64,000 nt of DNA from Anaerobiospirillum thomasii (GCF_900445255.1 NZ_UAPU01000005.1:135001-199000), one strand, 5' to 3'. Positions 28,404 to 37,983 are shown, counted from the stretch's first letter. Numbers and translations are program-made. The notes: generated by a model not told the origin, from the letters alone.

Positions 28404-30221
28404 TTGCCCTTTGGCCATATTGCCAAGAGATGCTATCTCACAGTATTTTCTACAAAAGCCAATGCCTATGCCGTATACCTGTGTATACTGTGTATCAAAA
28501 AGATCGGCATATCTTTTTTTAATAATCTGCTCTGTGGCCTCATTAGCTGTCCTAAGGCATAGATCTTCATCGCCAGCGCGCTTAAACTCCAGGATTACAG
28601 CTCTTTTATGCATAAAATCTTTAAGTATAATATCGCTATAGCCAAGACCACTTTCACTCTCATCTAACATAGTAATACCACAATCGGTTACAGCCTCTAT
28701 CAAAAGACCCTGCATAAAACCATGATAGTATTGCTCATGACCTGAGTGCCTAATACTTATATAGGTTTTTAATACTGTATTGATAATATCCTGAGCCTTG
28801 GCAATATCATTACACAGTAATGCATCTAAAAGATTATAACCCTGTGCACTCCAGGTTGCATCGTCCTCTGAATATAAAACACCAAGCCTGTTTTCAAAGG
28901 CCTTTCTTACCTCATAATTTGGTATTTTAACTCTGACATTGCCTCTTAGTGCTGAGTCATCAGCTAAGGTAACATAACCTGTCTGCAGCAGCATAGTGCT
29001 AAAGGCATTAAATTTCAGACCACTTTTAATATCAGGATAAACAGTAAATTCAGATAGCTCTATGTCAATAGATTTGCCATCCATTAAGTCCTGTAATTTA
29101 TCAATATTACCTTGCTTTTTAGCCTCAATTGAGTTTTTAGTATACAGAGTAATAATGTCATTGCCTGAGGTGTTGACCCAGAAGGCCTCAGGTTCATTGC
29201 TGCCATTTTGTTTTAATGCGGCACAATACTTCATTAAAGACCATGGGCAGTAGATATTATCATTGCCAAATCTATAGCCGTTATACCACTTTTTAATCTC
29301 GTCTCTTTTAGACTCTTCTCCAAAGTCGCAAAGGATTTTATCAGTCTCCTCCTGCGTAAAGCCAAAGAAGGATGAGTAAAGCTCATCGGTTACATTAAAG
29401 GTGGTAAAGTTATTAGCATCAGTAAAGACACTTTGATGAGCTATCCTTAGACATCCTGTGACAATGCCCTTGTACAGCCAGGGATCAGGATCCTGTTTAA
29501 AGGTATTAACACTTATATCACGGATAATGCCAAGCATTTCATCATAGTAAGGCTCTTTGGCTACAACTGCCTTTTGCAATGGCACATCATACTCATCTAT
29601 AAGGATTAAAACTTGTCTGTCATACTCTGTATAGAGCATATCAGCTAGTGTTGGTATGAAGGTTCCACAATAAGATATTGCTGTATCAAGCAAAGCATCA
29701 TTTTGTAATTTACCCTTGTTATTAAAACAAAAATTGTAAATGCTTAAAAAAAGATCCTTTTGCGCCTGAGGTATTTTTTTACTATCAGCAAGAAAGAGAA
29801 AATATTTATACAGCAGTGCTATCTTAGTAAGAATTTTATCAACGGCATGATGAAAACATAGGCCCTCAACACCTCTAAAAGAGACATAGATAACAGGCAA
29901 CTGTCCCATAACCTTATCGCGCAGCTCTTTATACTCATCCTGAGCTACAGCAAGATTACGGCCATTGTCTATAAAGAGCTTTTGCTGATAGGTAATATCC
30001 CCTGGATTTTTATAGTCAAGCTCACAAAAGGCCTTTATCATGGACATATTTAAGGTTTTTCCAAAGCGGCGAGGTCTTGTGAATAAAGTGTTTTTATCAC
30101 CTCTGTTTATAAAGAGATCATTAAGATAATATGTCTTATCAACATAATAGCCATTATTTAAAATATGACTGGCAAAGTCCTCTTCACCAGATAAGACAAC
30201 TGTGCCATTGTTTTTAATCAT
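28401..30221 (-). CDS. AAA-ATPase-like / PD-(D/E)XK nuclease protein, copy 1
   Basis: A 606-residue protein of the AAA-ATPase-like (PF09820) plus PD-(D/E)XK (PF08011) family. The N-terminal ATPase has an unusual Walker A, TRPRRFGKT (residues 48-56), and Walker B LILIDEYDVPL near 220. The C-terminal nuclease core reads GYSDIIL ... AVILEFKRA near 545-567, with Asp and Glu-x-Lys in place. The family is abundant in gut bacteria and its function is unproven; mobile or defence roles have been suggested. AAGGGATG precedes the start. Its C-terminal two thirds nearly equal copy 2, while its centre (about residues 107-260) nearly equals copy 3, so the gene is a mosaic. Confidence 0.85.
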   Translation of the reverse strand: MIKNNGTVVLSGEEDFASHILNNGYYVDKTYYLNDLFINRGDKNTLFTRPRRFGKTLNMSMIKAFCELDYKNPGDITYQQKLFIDNGRNLAVAQDEYKELRDKVMGQLPVIYVSFRGVEGLCFHHAVDKILTKIALLYKYFLFLADSKKIPQAQKDLFLSIYNFCFNNKGKLQNDALLDTAISYCGTFIPTLADMLYTEYDRQVLILIDEYDVPLQKAVVAKEPYYDEMLGIIRDISVNTFKQDPDPWLYKGIVTGCLRIAHQSVFTDANNFTTFNVTDELYSSFFGFTQEETDKILCDFGEESKRDEIKKWYNGYRFGNDNIYCPWSLMKYCAALKQNGSNEPEAFWVNTSGNDIITLYTKNSIEAKKQGNIDKLQDLMDGKSIDIELSEFTVYPDIKSGLKFNAFSTMLLQTGYVTLADDSALRGNVRVKIPNYEVRKAFENRLGVLYSEDDATWSAQGYNLLDALLCNDIAKAQDIINTVLKTYISIRHSGHEQYYHGFMQGLLIEAVTDCGITMLDESESGLGYSDIILKDFMHKRAVILEFKRAGDEDLCLRTANEATEQIIKKRYADLFDTQYTQVYGIGIGFCRKYCEIASLGNMAKGQ

Positions 30222-30429
30222 AATACATCCCTTTATCCTGATTCTTTATAGCAGCTCTTGTATAAAGATGCGTACTTTATCCAATCTTACTTTACAATCA
30301 ATATGACACATGATCATACATACATAAAAAAGCTAATTGTCTATGTGAGCAAATATATAGTTTGCATCACTGTATAAGGTTTTATGAGTTTGACAGCCAG
30401 ATGAAATCTTCATCTTTCAACATTGCTCA

Positions 30430-32256
30430 CTAAATTGTATCCTGCTTTGCAATATTGCCAAGTGATGCTATCTCACAGTATTTTCTACAAAAGCCAATAC
30501 CTATGCCGTATACCTGTGTATACTGTGTATCAAAAAGATCGGCATATCTTTTTTTAATAATCTGCTCTGAGGCCTCATTAGCTGTCCTAAGGCATAGATC
30601 TTCATCGCCAGCGCGCTTAAACTCCAGGATTACAGCTCTTTTATGCATAAAATCTTTAAGTATAATATCGCTATAGCCAAGACCACTTTCACTCTCATCT
30701 AACATAGTAATACCACAATCGGTTACAGCCTCTATCAAAAGACCCTGCATAAAACCATGATAGTATTGCTCATGACCTGAATGTCTAATGCTTATATAGG
30801 TTTTTAATACTGTATTGATAATATCCTGAGCCTTGGCAATATCATTACACAGTAATGCATCTAAAAGATTATAACCCTGTGCACTCCAGGTTGCATCGTC
30901 CTCTGAATATAAAACACCAAGCCTGTTTTCAAAGGCCTTTCTTACCTCATAATTTGGTATTTTAACTCTGACATTGCCTCTTAGTGCTGAGTCATCAGCT
31001 AAGGTAACATAACCTGTCTGCAGCAGCATAGTGCTAAAGGCATTAAATTTCAGACCACTTTTAATATCAGGATAAACAGTAAATTCAGATAGCTCTATGT
31101 CAATAGATTTGCCATCCATTAAGTCCTGTAATTTATCAATATTACCTTGCTTTTTAGCCTCAATTGAGTTTTTAGTATACAGAGTAATAATGTCATTGCC
31201 TGAGGTGTTGACCCAGAAGGCCTCAGGTTCATTGCTGCCATTTTGTTTTAATGCGGCACAATACTTCATTAAAGACCATGGGCAGTAGATATTATCATTG
31301 CCAAATCTATAGCCGTTATACCACTTTTTAATCTCGTCTCTTTTAGACTCTTCTCCAAAGTCGCAAAGGATTTTATCAGTCTCCTCCTGCGTAAAGCCAA
31401 AGAAGGATGAGTAAAGCTCATCGGTTACATTAAAGGTGGTAGAGTTATTAGCATCAGTAAAGACACTTTGATGAGCTATCCTTAGACATCCTGTGACAAT
31501 GCCCTTATACAGCCATGGATTACCCTGCTGTTTAAAGACAGATATGCTTATACTTCTTATGATGGAGAGCATTTCATCATAGTAAGGCTCTTTAGCCACA
31601 ACAGCCTTTTGCAGGGGTACGTCATACTCATCTATAAGAATTAATACCTGTCTTTTAAATTCTTTATGTAAAAGAAAAGCAAGAAAGCTTATAAAAGATT
31701 TACAGCTAGAAACAGCTTTATTTAAACTTTTACTCTCATCAAGATTATCTACTTCATCTGTACAAACGTTATAAATCTTTCTAAAACGTTTTTTATCGTT
31801 ATCCGAGAGTATGCTACTTTCTTCTAAAAATAAGAAGTTATCATAAACCTCGTATATTATATTCAAAAACTCCTCTATGGCCTCTTTAAAACAAAGACCT
31901 TCAATACCTTTAAAAGAGACATAGATAACAGGCAGCTGCCCCATAACTTTATCGCGCAGCTCTTTGTACTCATCCAGTGCCACTGCAAAGTTACGGCCAT
32001 TATCTATAAAGAGTTTTTGCTGATAGGTTGTATCCCCTGGGTTTTGATAGTCAAGCTCACAAAAGGCCTTAATCATGGACATATTTAAGGTTTTTCCAAA
32101 GCGACGAGGTCTTGTGAATAAAGTGTTTTTATCACCTCTGTTCATAAAGAGATCATTAAGATAATATGTCTTATCAACATAATAGCCATTGTTTAAAATA
32201 TGATTGGCAAAGTCCTCTTCACCAGATAAGACAACTGTGCCATTGTTTTTAATCAT
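30430..32256 (-). CDS. AAA-ATPase-like / PD-(D/E)XK nuclease protein, copy 2
   Basis: About 608 residues from the ATG at 32256, which matches the start of copy 1; two further in-frame ATGs lie just upstream. Walker A TRPRRFGKT, Walker B LILIDEYDVPL and the nuclease motif VILEFKRA are intact. The first 105 residues and everything after about residue 245 are almost the same as copy 1. The stretch between (about 107-245: LCFKEAIEEFLNIIYEV ...) is different and unlike copies 1 and 3. The upstream leader (AAGGGATG, TTTATAGCAG) is also duplicated, so copies 1 and 2 are a tandem duplication with a replaced central segment. Confidence 0.85.
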   Translation of the reverse strand: MIKNNGTVVLSGEEDFANHILNNGYYVDKTYYLNDLFMNRGDKNTLFTRPRRFGKTLNMSMIKAFCELDYQNPGDTTYQQKLFIDNGRNFAVALDEYKELRDKVMGQLPVIYVSFKGIEGLCFKEAIEEFLNIIYEVYDNFLFLEESSILSDNDKKRFRKIYNVCTDEVDNLDESKSLNKAVSSCKSFISFLAFLLHKEFKRQVLILIDEYDVPLQKAVVAKEPYYDEMLSIIRSISISVFKQQGNPWLYKGIVTGCLRIAHQSVFTDANNSTTFNVTDELYSSFFGFTQEETDKILCDFGEESKRDEIKKWYNGYRFGNDNIYCPWSLMKYCAALKQNGSNEPEAFWVNTSGNDIITLYTKNSIEAKKQGNIDKLQDLMDGKSIDIELSEFTVYPDIKSGLKFNAFSTMLLQTGYVTLADDSALRGNVRVKIPNYEVRKAFENRLGVLYSEDDATWSAQGYNLLDALLCNDIAKAQDIINTVLKTYISIRHSGHEQYYHGFMQGLLIEAVTDCGITMLDESESGLGYSDIILKDFMHKRAVILEFKRAGDEDLCLRTANEASEQIIKKRYADLFDTQYTQVYGIGIGFCRKYCEIASLGNIAKQDTI

Positions 32257-32497
32257 CATACATCCCTTTATCATGATTATTTATAGCAGTTTTTGTGACT
32301 TTTTGTTCTTTGTCTAATCTTACTCTAAAATCATCAGGATACAAAGGCAGTAAGCTGCAAAAGATGGATAGAGATCAATAGCTTTATAAACTAAAAGCTC
32401 TTAAAAATTATGTGAAATGTCAGGGTTTATAGACACAGACGTCATTATATAAGAGGCTTAGCTGAATCTGTAAATTTATATATTACTAAAAAATGAA

Positions 32498-32526
32498 AAG
32501 GGGAATTGAATTATTCAATTCCCCTT
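32498..32526 (-). terminator. Terminator of sglT
   Basis: Perfect twelve-base-pair hairpin AAGGGGAATTGA / TCAATTCCCCTT with a five-base loop, 22 bases behind the sglT stop. On the minus strand CATTTTTTAG follows. Confidence 0.85.
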
Positions 32527-32547
32527 GATAACTATATTAAATTTTTC

Positions 32548-34170
32548 TTACCAGAACAGAGCATAAAGAGCTGCTGTAATGAGGAAGACAATGTAAGAAC
32601 CAATCTTAAATGAGGTTGAGGTTGCAAATACTTCCTTGGTAAGTGGAATACCCTTTGGATCATCGTCAGTCTCTGATGTAGCCAGTGATACGAAGATGAT
32701 GATGGCACAGGTTAGGATGAAGGTGTACATCATCTGATCAAGGAATGGCATTGAGATTGGCAGGAACTTGAGCATCAGGGCTACTGGAATTGAGGCCAGA
32801 ACACCGATGGTTGCACCCTTGGTGGAGGTCTTCTTCCAGAACAGACCTAACATAAATACAGCCAGAATACCTGGAGATACTAAGCCTGTGTACTCCTGAA
32901 TGAACTGGAAGGCCTGCTCGATGGCACCTAATAAAGGAGCTACGAAAATAGCTATACCTAAAGCAACGATAGCTGTTAAACGGCCGATGTTTACAAGTTT
33001 GCTGTCCGAGGCGCCTTTATTGATGTACTCTTTGTAGATATCAAGAGTAAAGATGGTGGCAGTTGAGTTAAGCATTGAGGCTAATGATGACACAATAGCT
33101 GCGGCCAGAGCTGCAAATACAAGACCCTTGACTCCGGCTGGCAGGAACTGTGTCAGCCATGGATAGGCTCTGTCAGCTGTAGCTGAGGTTGGCAGGAAGT
33201 TCTGAGCCTGCTCACCAAGCTGAGCCATAAGTGCCGGATCATTGGTGATAACGAAGGCTGCAATACCTGGAATTACCACAATAAATGGAATGATAAGCTT
33301 TAAGTAGCCTGCAAAAACAAGACCTTTTTGAGCCTCGTCAACTGACTTTGAGGCAAAGGTTCTTTGAATGATGTACTGATTAAAGCCCCAGTAGTAGAGG
33401 TTGGCAACCCACAGACCACCGATAAGTACGGCAATACCAGGCAGATTTATAAACTGTGGATTTGACTGATCTAAAATCATGTCAAAGTGGTCAGGTGATC
33501 TTTCAAATAAGGTGTTAAGACCTGCAAAGAAGCCTGCATCCTGTCCTACAAATGAGACTGCAAGATAGGTAGTGGCAAAACCGCCTACAACAAGTACGGC
33601 AACCTGAATAACGTCAGTCCATACTACAGCAGACAGACCACCGTATACAGAGTAGACCAGGGCAAAGAGAGCAAGACCAATGATTGAGTAGAGCATTGGA
33701 ATACCAAGAATGGTCTCAAGTGCCAGACCGCCTAAGTATAATACTGAGGCCAGGTTTACAAAGATGTACAGACAGATCCAGAATACGGCAAGAATTGTCT
33801 TTAAAGTCTTGTTATAACGCTTTTCAACGAATTCTGGGATAGTATAGATGCCCTTTTCAATAAAGATAGGGAGGAAATATTTACCGACCAGGATCAGGGT
33901 AATGGCTGCCATCCACTCATAGGATGCAATACCAAGACCGATTGAGTAGCCAGAGCCTGACATACCAATGAACTGCTCGGCTGAAATGTTAGCGGCAATA
34001 AGTGAGGCACCAACAGCCCACCATGGCAGTGACTTGCCTGCGAGTAAGTAGCCTTCGGTACTCTGTTTGTTTTTACGTGAAACTGCAAGTCCAACGCCGA
34101 TAATGATTAATACATATAAAGCAAAAATCATATAATCGATGGTTGACAGGCCGTGAGTCATCGTCTCCAT
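32548..34170 (-). CDS. sglT: Sodium/galactose (glucose) symporter of the vSGLT type
   Basis: A 540-residue SSS-family transporter, very close to the structurally known Vibrio parahaemolyticus vSGLT. It has GKSLPWWAVGASLIAANISAEQ with the sugar-site Asn and Gln, the ASYEWM segment, YWGFNQYIIQRT with the gating tyrosine, and SSLASMLNSTATIF in the sodium-site helix. About 13-14 membrane segments are expected. It imports galactose or glucose with sodium. The start has GAGGTG upstream. A GalR-like operator and a CRP-like site lie 100-150 bases before it, which suggests induction by galactose and catabolite control. Confidence 0.93.
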   Translation of the reverse strand: METMTHGLSTIDYMIFALYVLIIIGVGLAVSRKNKQSTEGYLLAGKSLPWWAVGASLIAANISAEQFIGMSGSGYSIGLGIASYEWMAAITLILVGKYFLPIFIEKGIYTIPEFVEKRYNKTLKTILAVFWICLYIFVNLASVLYLGGLALETILGIPMLYSIIGLALFALVYSVYGGLSAVVWTDVIQVAVLVVGGFATTYLAVSFVGQDAGFFAGLNTLFERSPDHFDMILDQSNPQFINLPGIAVLIGGLWVANLYYWGFNQYIIQRTFASKSVDEAQKGLVFAGYLKLIIPFIVVIPGIAAFVITNDPALMAQLGEQAQNFLPTSATADRAYPWLTQFLPAGVKGLVFAALAAAIVSSLASMLNSTATIFTLDIYKEYINKGASDSKLVNIGRLTAIVALGIAIFVAPLLGAIEQAFQFIQEYTGLVSPGILAVFMLGLFWKKTSTKGATIGVLASIPVALMLKFLPISMPFLDQMMYTFILTCAIIIFVSLATSETDDDPKGIPLTKEVFATSTSFKIGSYIVFLITAALYALFW

Positions 34171-34272
34171 CTAATACACCTCATAAATTACTTGTTTTTT
34201 TAATGTTAAGACTGGTAAAAACTTTGCAAAATTCTCACAAAGTTTTTATATTTTAACAGATTGAATTTAAAA

Positions 34273-34288
34273 ATGTAAACGCTTACAT
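34273..34288 (-). promoter_or_regulatory. LacI/GalR-type operator upstream of sglT
   Basis: ATGTAAACGCTTACAT is a near-perfect palindrome with the central CG typical of LacI-family sites. It fits the E. coli GalR consensus GTGTAANCGNTTACAC except at the outermost bases. It lies about 100 bases before the start of a sodium/galactose symporter, which supports a GalR-like repressor. The regulator gene is not in the window. Confidence 0.7.
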
Positions 34289-34300
34289 GGTATTTGTAAT

Positions 34301-34322
34301 AATTATGATATATATCACATTT
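34301..34322 (-). promoter_or_regulatory. CRP-like site upstream of sglT
   Basis: AATTATGATATATATCACATTT keeps one perfect CRP half-site (ATCACATTT) and a weak other half (AATTATGAT), with the right spacing. It lies just beyond the GalR-like operator relative to the gene, a common layout for sugar transporters. Confidence 0.5.
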
Positions 34323-34474
34323 TTTGTAAAGGTATGGCTTATATATCAGCTTTGCAAACAGTATAACAGATCGTGGAAACAGGTGTTTTGACCACGCTCA
34401 TGTCTTTGAAAATGAAACTTTTTTATTAATAATCTAACAATTAGAGCATTAAATTAGTTCGTGTTTTAGCTTTT

Positions 34475-34480
34475 TTTAAA
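34475..34480. repeat. Left target-site duplication of the IS1634-like element
   Basis: TTTAAA outside the left inverted repeat, identical to TTTAAA outside the right one at 36489-36494. It is a palindrome, so the exact end of the element could shift by a few bases. Confidence 0.65.
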
Positions 34481-36488
34481 CCTAAAGTCCCATGATTTGT
34501 GTTACAACTAAATTTGTTATTTTTTCACTCTAACTTTTGTTTTTTTTCTTTTGACCTTTAGATTTAAGTATGATTTTTTTACTATAAGCCCATCCGGATC
34601 TACTATTGCTGCCAGCAAAGATTTTGCAAACTTGGTTGGAGCATTAACCTGATGTAAGTAATCAAGATTTTTCTCAACCTGACCTGATTCAAGTATTGCG
34701 ATCTCGCTTTCTCTAAACTCAACTTTAATATTGTTCAAAGTCTCAACGGCATATTTATAAGATTTATTATTAGAGCGCAGAAAGCCTCTAATGCGTTGCA
34801 TAATGGTTCTTTTTATAACCAAAGCTATGAAGAGAATAAAGAATTTGCCGTCTAAGGAGCTCTGGTTGTGAATGCCCAACGGCAGGCCGTTAAGGTCATT
34901 TTTTAAAATATCAAAGTTAGCCTCATCAATTTCACGCCTTCTATAATATTCCAAAGCATTCTGTGCTGTATAGTTAGCTTCAGGCTCTGAAAATAAGGCA
35001 AAAGTACCAAGACGATTAACATATTTTTGAGCTATAGCTTCATCAAGAACTAATTTTCTACCTCGGCCTTTTCCTTGATACACAAAGCAGTTTTTTACAT
35101 CTGCCATTATACAGGCTCCTGATGGAAGCTCTTTGGTATCGGCAATAGCTCTCTTACACTCCTCAAGGGATGAAAAGAAATCTGCCATCTTATTGGCACG
35201 CCTTTGAACGCTTTGGTATAAATGCAGTTTGAGTTTTACATCGTTCCAGATAAAGTCCTCAGTGTAGCAATATAAGGTCTCGCACTCACCACTGCGCGTC
35301 TTTAAAGTTATGGTATTGGTTATAGATTGCTCTTTAGTAGCAATAGAGCTCAGATATTCGTCAACAGCCTTTATAGTTCCAGGAACACCTACAATAAATT
35401 TTAATTTAAGCTCTTTAAGGTGTCTGAGATTATCAAGCGTTGTCATACCTCTGTCCATAACGAGAGTAATATTCTCTGGGAGGTTGCGATCTAGCGCTGT
35501 ATCAATAATATTCTTGAGATTGGCTTTGTCGGTAAGACTTCCTGAATAATGATCAAAAAAGACAGGTATGCCAGTACGCTCATTGCTAAATAAGGCATAG
35601 TTTACAAGTGGCAGATTTTCTACAGTTCCATGTGTGTAGCCATACTCTGCCTCTCTCATAAGTTTTGCTTTTGAAGTAAAGGCAGTTACATCATAAGCCA
35701 GACAGTCGCTTCCTGATGCATAAGGGATCCATAACTTGAAGAAATCACGCAGTTTTTTGGTATCAAGATTGCGCATTAGGTAAGATGCAGCCTGCGATGT
35801 TACTCCTTGTGCATCATTGAAAGCGTTAAAGGTAGTAGACAGCTCTTCAAGTGCTTCAAGCGATGTTCTGCCAGATGCGTATACTGTTGCTATAAAGCAC
35901 ATAGAGTCAACAAGTCTTGAATCTTTAAAGGCTTCTATGAGTTTATCGTATAACCCTGACTGAAGGAGTGCTATATAGGCAATGGCCGGAAACGCTGGAT
36001 ATATTACAGCACCTGGTGCGTATTCAAAAGATGTGTGCTTCCCTGGCAGACCAACTTTAGCGTAATTAGCCTCAGGTAGTGCAAGATTTCTTAGTTTGTA
36101 ATAGTTTTCATTTGGGTGCATTTGTGTGTCAGTACGCTCGCCATTTACAGGTACCCCGATGATGCGACGCTTGCGATTGCTCTTTCTTGAGCCATCATCA
36201 TCTTTCCAAGGCTCTATAAATTCACAAATGTATAAATCAGGGCCTCTTTGGCGAAAGTATACATTAGATACTGGAATATCAACCGTTTTGTCTAAATAAA
36301 TCATTTTTACACCGCCCAGTTGTAACACAGTAAGCACACAATTTATATAAGAATAATAGAACAATAGCCTTAAAAAATCAAGGTTAAATTGATAAAAATA
36401 AGCTTTAATTACAATGGGATATGAACAGATGCGAGGGTGTTAGAAGTAGAAGTGCTATAAGTTGTAACACAAATCATTGGATTTTAGG
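34481..36488 (-). mobile_element. Complete IS1634-like insertion sequence, about 2.0 kb
   Basis: One transposase gene lies between 29-base inverted repeats (34481-34509 and 36460-36488) that match in 27 positions. Both ends begin CCTAAARTCC and go on ATGATTTGTGTTACAACT. A six-base AT-rich target duplication flanks the element, as known for IS1634 members. No inactivating change is visible, so it may be active. It sits between sglT and the HNH gene. Confidence 0.88.
34517..36304 (-). CDS. IS1634-family (IS4-like) DDE transposase
   Basis: About 595 residues from the ATG at 36304, preceded by GGGCGGTG; an earlier in-frame start would add 20 residues that reach into the inverted repeat region. 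DDE motifs can be followed: ASGSDCLAYDVTAFTS (first Asp), NITLVMDRGMTTLDNL (second Asp) and YYRRREIDEANFDILKNDL (Glu). The C-terminal GKFFILFIALVI segment also appears in the broken transposase at the start of the window. The reading frame is intact. Confidence 0.85.
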   Translation of the reverse strand: MIYLDKTVDIPVSNVYFRQRGPDLYICEFIEPWKDDDGSRKSNRKRRIIGVPVNGERTDTQMHPNENYYKLRNLALPEANYAKVGLPGKHTSFEYAPGAVIYPAFPAIAYIALLQSGLYDKLIEAFKDSRLVDSMCFIATVYASGRTSLEALEELSTTFNAFNDAQGVTSQAASYLMRNLDTKKLRDFFKLWIPYASGSDCLAYDVTAFTSKAKLMREAEYGYTHGTVENLPLVNYALFSNERTGIPVFFDHYSGSLTDKANLKNIIDTALDRNLPENITLVMDRGMTTLDNLRHLKELKLKFIVGVPGTIKAVDEYLSSIATKEQSITNTITLKTRSGECETLYCYTEDFIWNDVKLKLHLYQSVQRRANKMADFFSSLEECKRAIADTKELPSGACIMADVKNCFVYQGKGRGRKLVLDEAIAQKYVNRLGTFALFSEPEANYTAQNALEYYRRREIDEANFDILKNDLNGLPLGIHNQSSLDGKFFILFIALVIKRTIMQRIRGFLRSNNKSYKYAVETLNNIKVEFRESEIAILESGQVEKNLDYLHQVNAPTKFAKSLLAAIVDPDGLIVKKSYLNLKVKRKKTKVRVKK

Positions 36489-36613
36489 TTTAAATAAAGT
36501 GGTTTACATTGGACTATATTTTGGCTATTTTTTGAAATAGGGACATGTTTTTTGAGCACAGAGTGCATGTATACATACCCTCTTAAACAGTTTAATAAGT
36601 AAGGATTTGCTAT

Positions 36614-37597
36614 ATGCCACTTGAGTTAAAACAGATAGTAATTTGTAAGGTAAGTTTAAGATGGTATGAGATCTTAAACAGGCAGTATGAAATACTTGGA
36701 TCTACAGTGGTCAACTGCTGGAGAGCCACCAATGATGCCATAAGTGATGCTCTTTTGCATTTAGAGCCAGGCTCTATGGTCATGTTTATGACAGAGAACA
36801 TGCACACTGACTTTAAATACAAGATAGTAGGCGGTGGCTTTTTTACAGGTTTTAGAAATTTAAAGCCAGATGATGCCTGGGATGTATACGGCACCAGAAA
36901 CGGCTGTCTTGATTATGAGCAGTTTTTAGACGCTGTAAAAGAAGAGTCAGGTTCAGCAGATGCCAATATCAATTCTCTGATTTTAAGCAATATATTCTTC
37001 TTTGATCCAAGAAAGTGTGTGCATGTGCCAGAGGAGCTGGTCACAGACTTTGATAAAGACTCACGCTTTGTCTTTAATATGACCGATCCTATAGCACAGT
37101 ATCTGCACTCGCTGGTCATGGTGGCAAGAAAACCTCTTGTAAATCAGGAAGGCCGTAATTTCCAGGGCATGTACTTTATGGCAGCCCACGCCAACTCAAG
37201 AGATCATCAGGCCGTTTTTGATGCCAAGGTCAATGCCGCCTATAATTTCTGCTGTGCAGTCACAGGCACCAGGGTCTCACCTGTGCTTGAGGTGGCCCAT
37301 ATCAAGCCATTTTTTGATACCAAGTTCCAGACAATACAGAATGGCATACTTTTAAGAAGTGATCTGCACAAACTCTTTTCAGCAGGTTTTATTACCTTAG
37401 ATTACAGAAGCATATCTGATATTAGAGTAAAAACCTCAAAACAGTATCAGTCAATCTTTGGCAATGAATATCAGTGCTTTGACGGAAAAAATATCAATCT
37501 GCCAGAGGATGTAAATTTAAGACCGCTGCATGAGTATATTACCTGGCACAATGAAAATCGCTTTGAGCACTGGAGACAGACCAGACATCTGTGCTAG
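36614..37597 (+). CDS. HNH endonuclease with PUA/EVE-like N-terminal part
   Basis: A 327-residue protein. The C-terminal HNH_2 domain is clear: AVTGTRVSPVLEVAHIKPF, then NGILLRSDLHKLFSAGFITLD, with the two His and Asn of the motif. The N-terminal half (PGSMVMFMTENM ... YKIVGGGFFTGF ... AWDVYGTRNGC) resembles the EVE/PUA-like domain that precedes HNH in restriction endonucleases for modified DNA; this is a pattern-based guess. TAAGGA precedes the start. Its last bases overlap the converging 3' end of a broken DNA glycosylase gene by about 60 bases. A modification-dependent restriction role is likely but unproven. Confidence 0.8.
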   Translation: MPLELKQIVICKVSLRWYEILNRQYEILGSTVVNCWRATNDAISDALLHLEPGSMVMFMTENMHTDFKYKIVGGGFFTGFRNLKPDDAWDVYGTRNGCLDYEQFLDAVKEESGSADANINSLILSNIFFFDPRKCVHVPEELVTDFDKDSRFVFNMTDPIAQYLHSLVMVARKPLVNQEGRNFQGMYFMAAHANSRDHQAVFDAKVNAAYNFCCAVTGTRVSPVLEVAHIKPFFDTKFQTIQNGILLRSDLHKLFSAGFITLDYRSISDIRVKTSKQYQSIFGNEYQCFDGKNINLPEDVNLRPLHEYITWHNENRFEHWRQTRHLC

Positions 37598-37880
37598 AGG
37601 ACAGTTCCCATAAATAAAAACAGGCTATGGTGGCACACTCCCCAAGTGACTCACCATAGGCCTTAAGCTGTGCATCTTTTACTGCCTTAATATCAAGATT
37701 TTTTAAAATGGCAAAGCCGCGTCTTATGCCAAAATCACTTTTTGCAAAAATACTTCTGTCCTGCAGATAAAACATAAAGATTATATCCACACTCCAGGGG
37801 CCTATGCCTTTATATGCCAAAAGTCTTTCTTTTAGCATATCTCTATTGATAAGATGCGGCATCTGCTCATTTGTCAGTGC
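37539..37880 (-). pseudogene. C-terminal fragment of an AlkA-type DNA glycosylase split by a transposon
   Basis: The minus-strand frame reads ALTNEQMPHLINRDM, then the helix-hairpin-helix LLAYKGIGPWSVDIIFMF, then the catalytic-Asp region AKSDFGIRRGF. This is the second half of an HhH-GPD glycosylase (3-methyladenine DNA glycosylase type, base-excision repair). The first half lies about 4 kb away on the same strand, beyond the transposon. The two halves join in frame as ...NDVNAL + TNEQMPHL..., giving a protein of about 227 residues. The gene is therefore disrupted by the insertion. Confidence 0.85.
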
Positions 37881-37890
37881 TCTATTAATC

Positions 37891-37983
37891 TGTCATTAAT
37901 TTAGCTCATATCTTTGTCGAGTTTTCTGCCTATCTTTTATTGATTCCTCTTGCTCTTCTTTAAAGTCACCACATTCTGCTCAC
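37891..37983 (-). repeat. Left-end transposase-site-like repeats
   Basis: On the minus strand the tip reads ATGAGCTAAATTAATGACAG, close to the right tip. Inward copies are GCAGAAAACTCGACAAAG and GCAGAATGTGGTGACTT. Fewer copies than on the right, an asymmetry also seen in Tn7-like elements. Confidence 0.6.

Larger units (their letters stand above)
34171..34474. other. Leader and control region of sglT
   Basis: About 300 bases that carry the LacI-type operator and CRP-like site annotated below. The part next to the IS element is AT-rich and shows nothing else. Confidence 0.6.
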
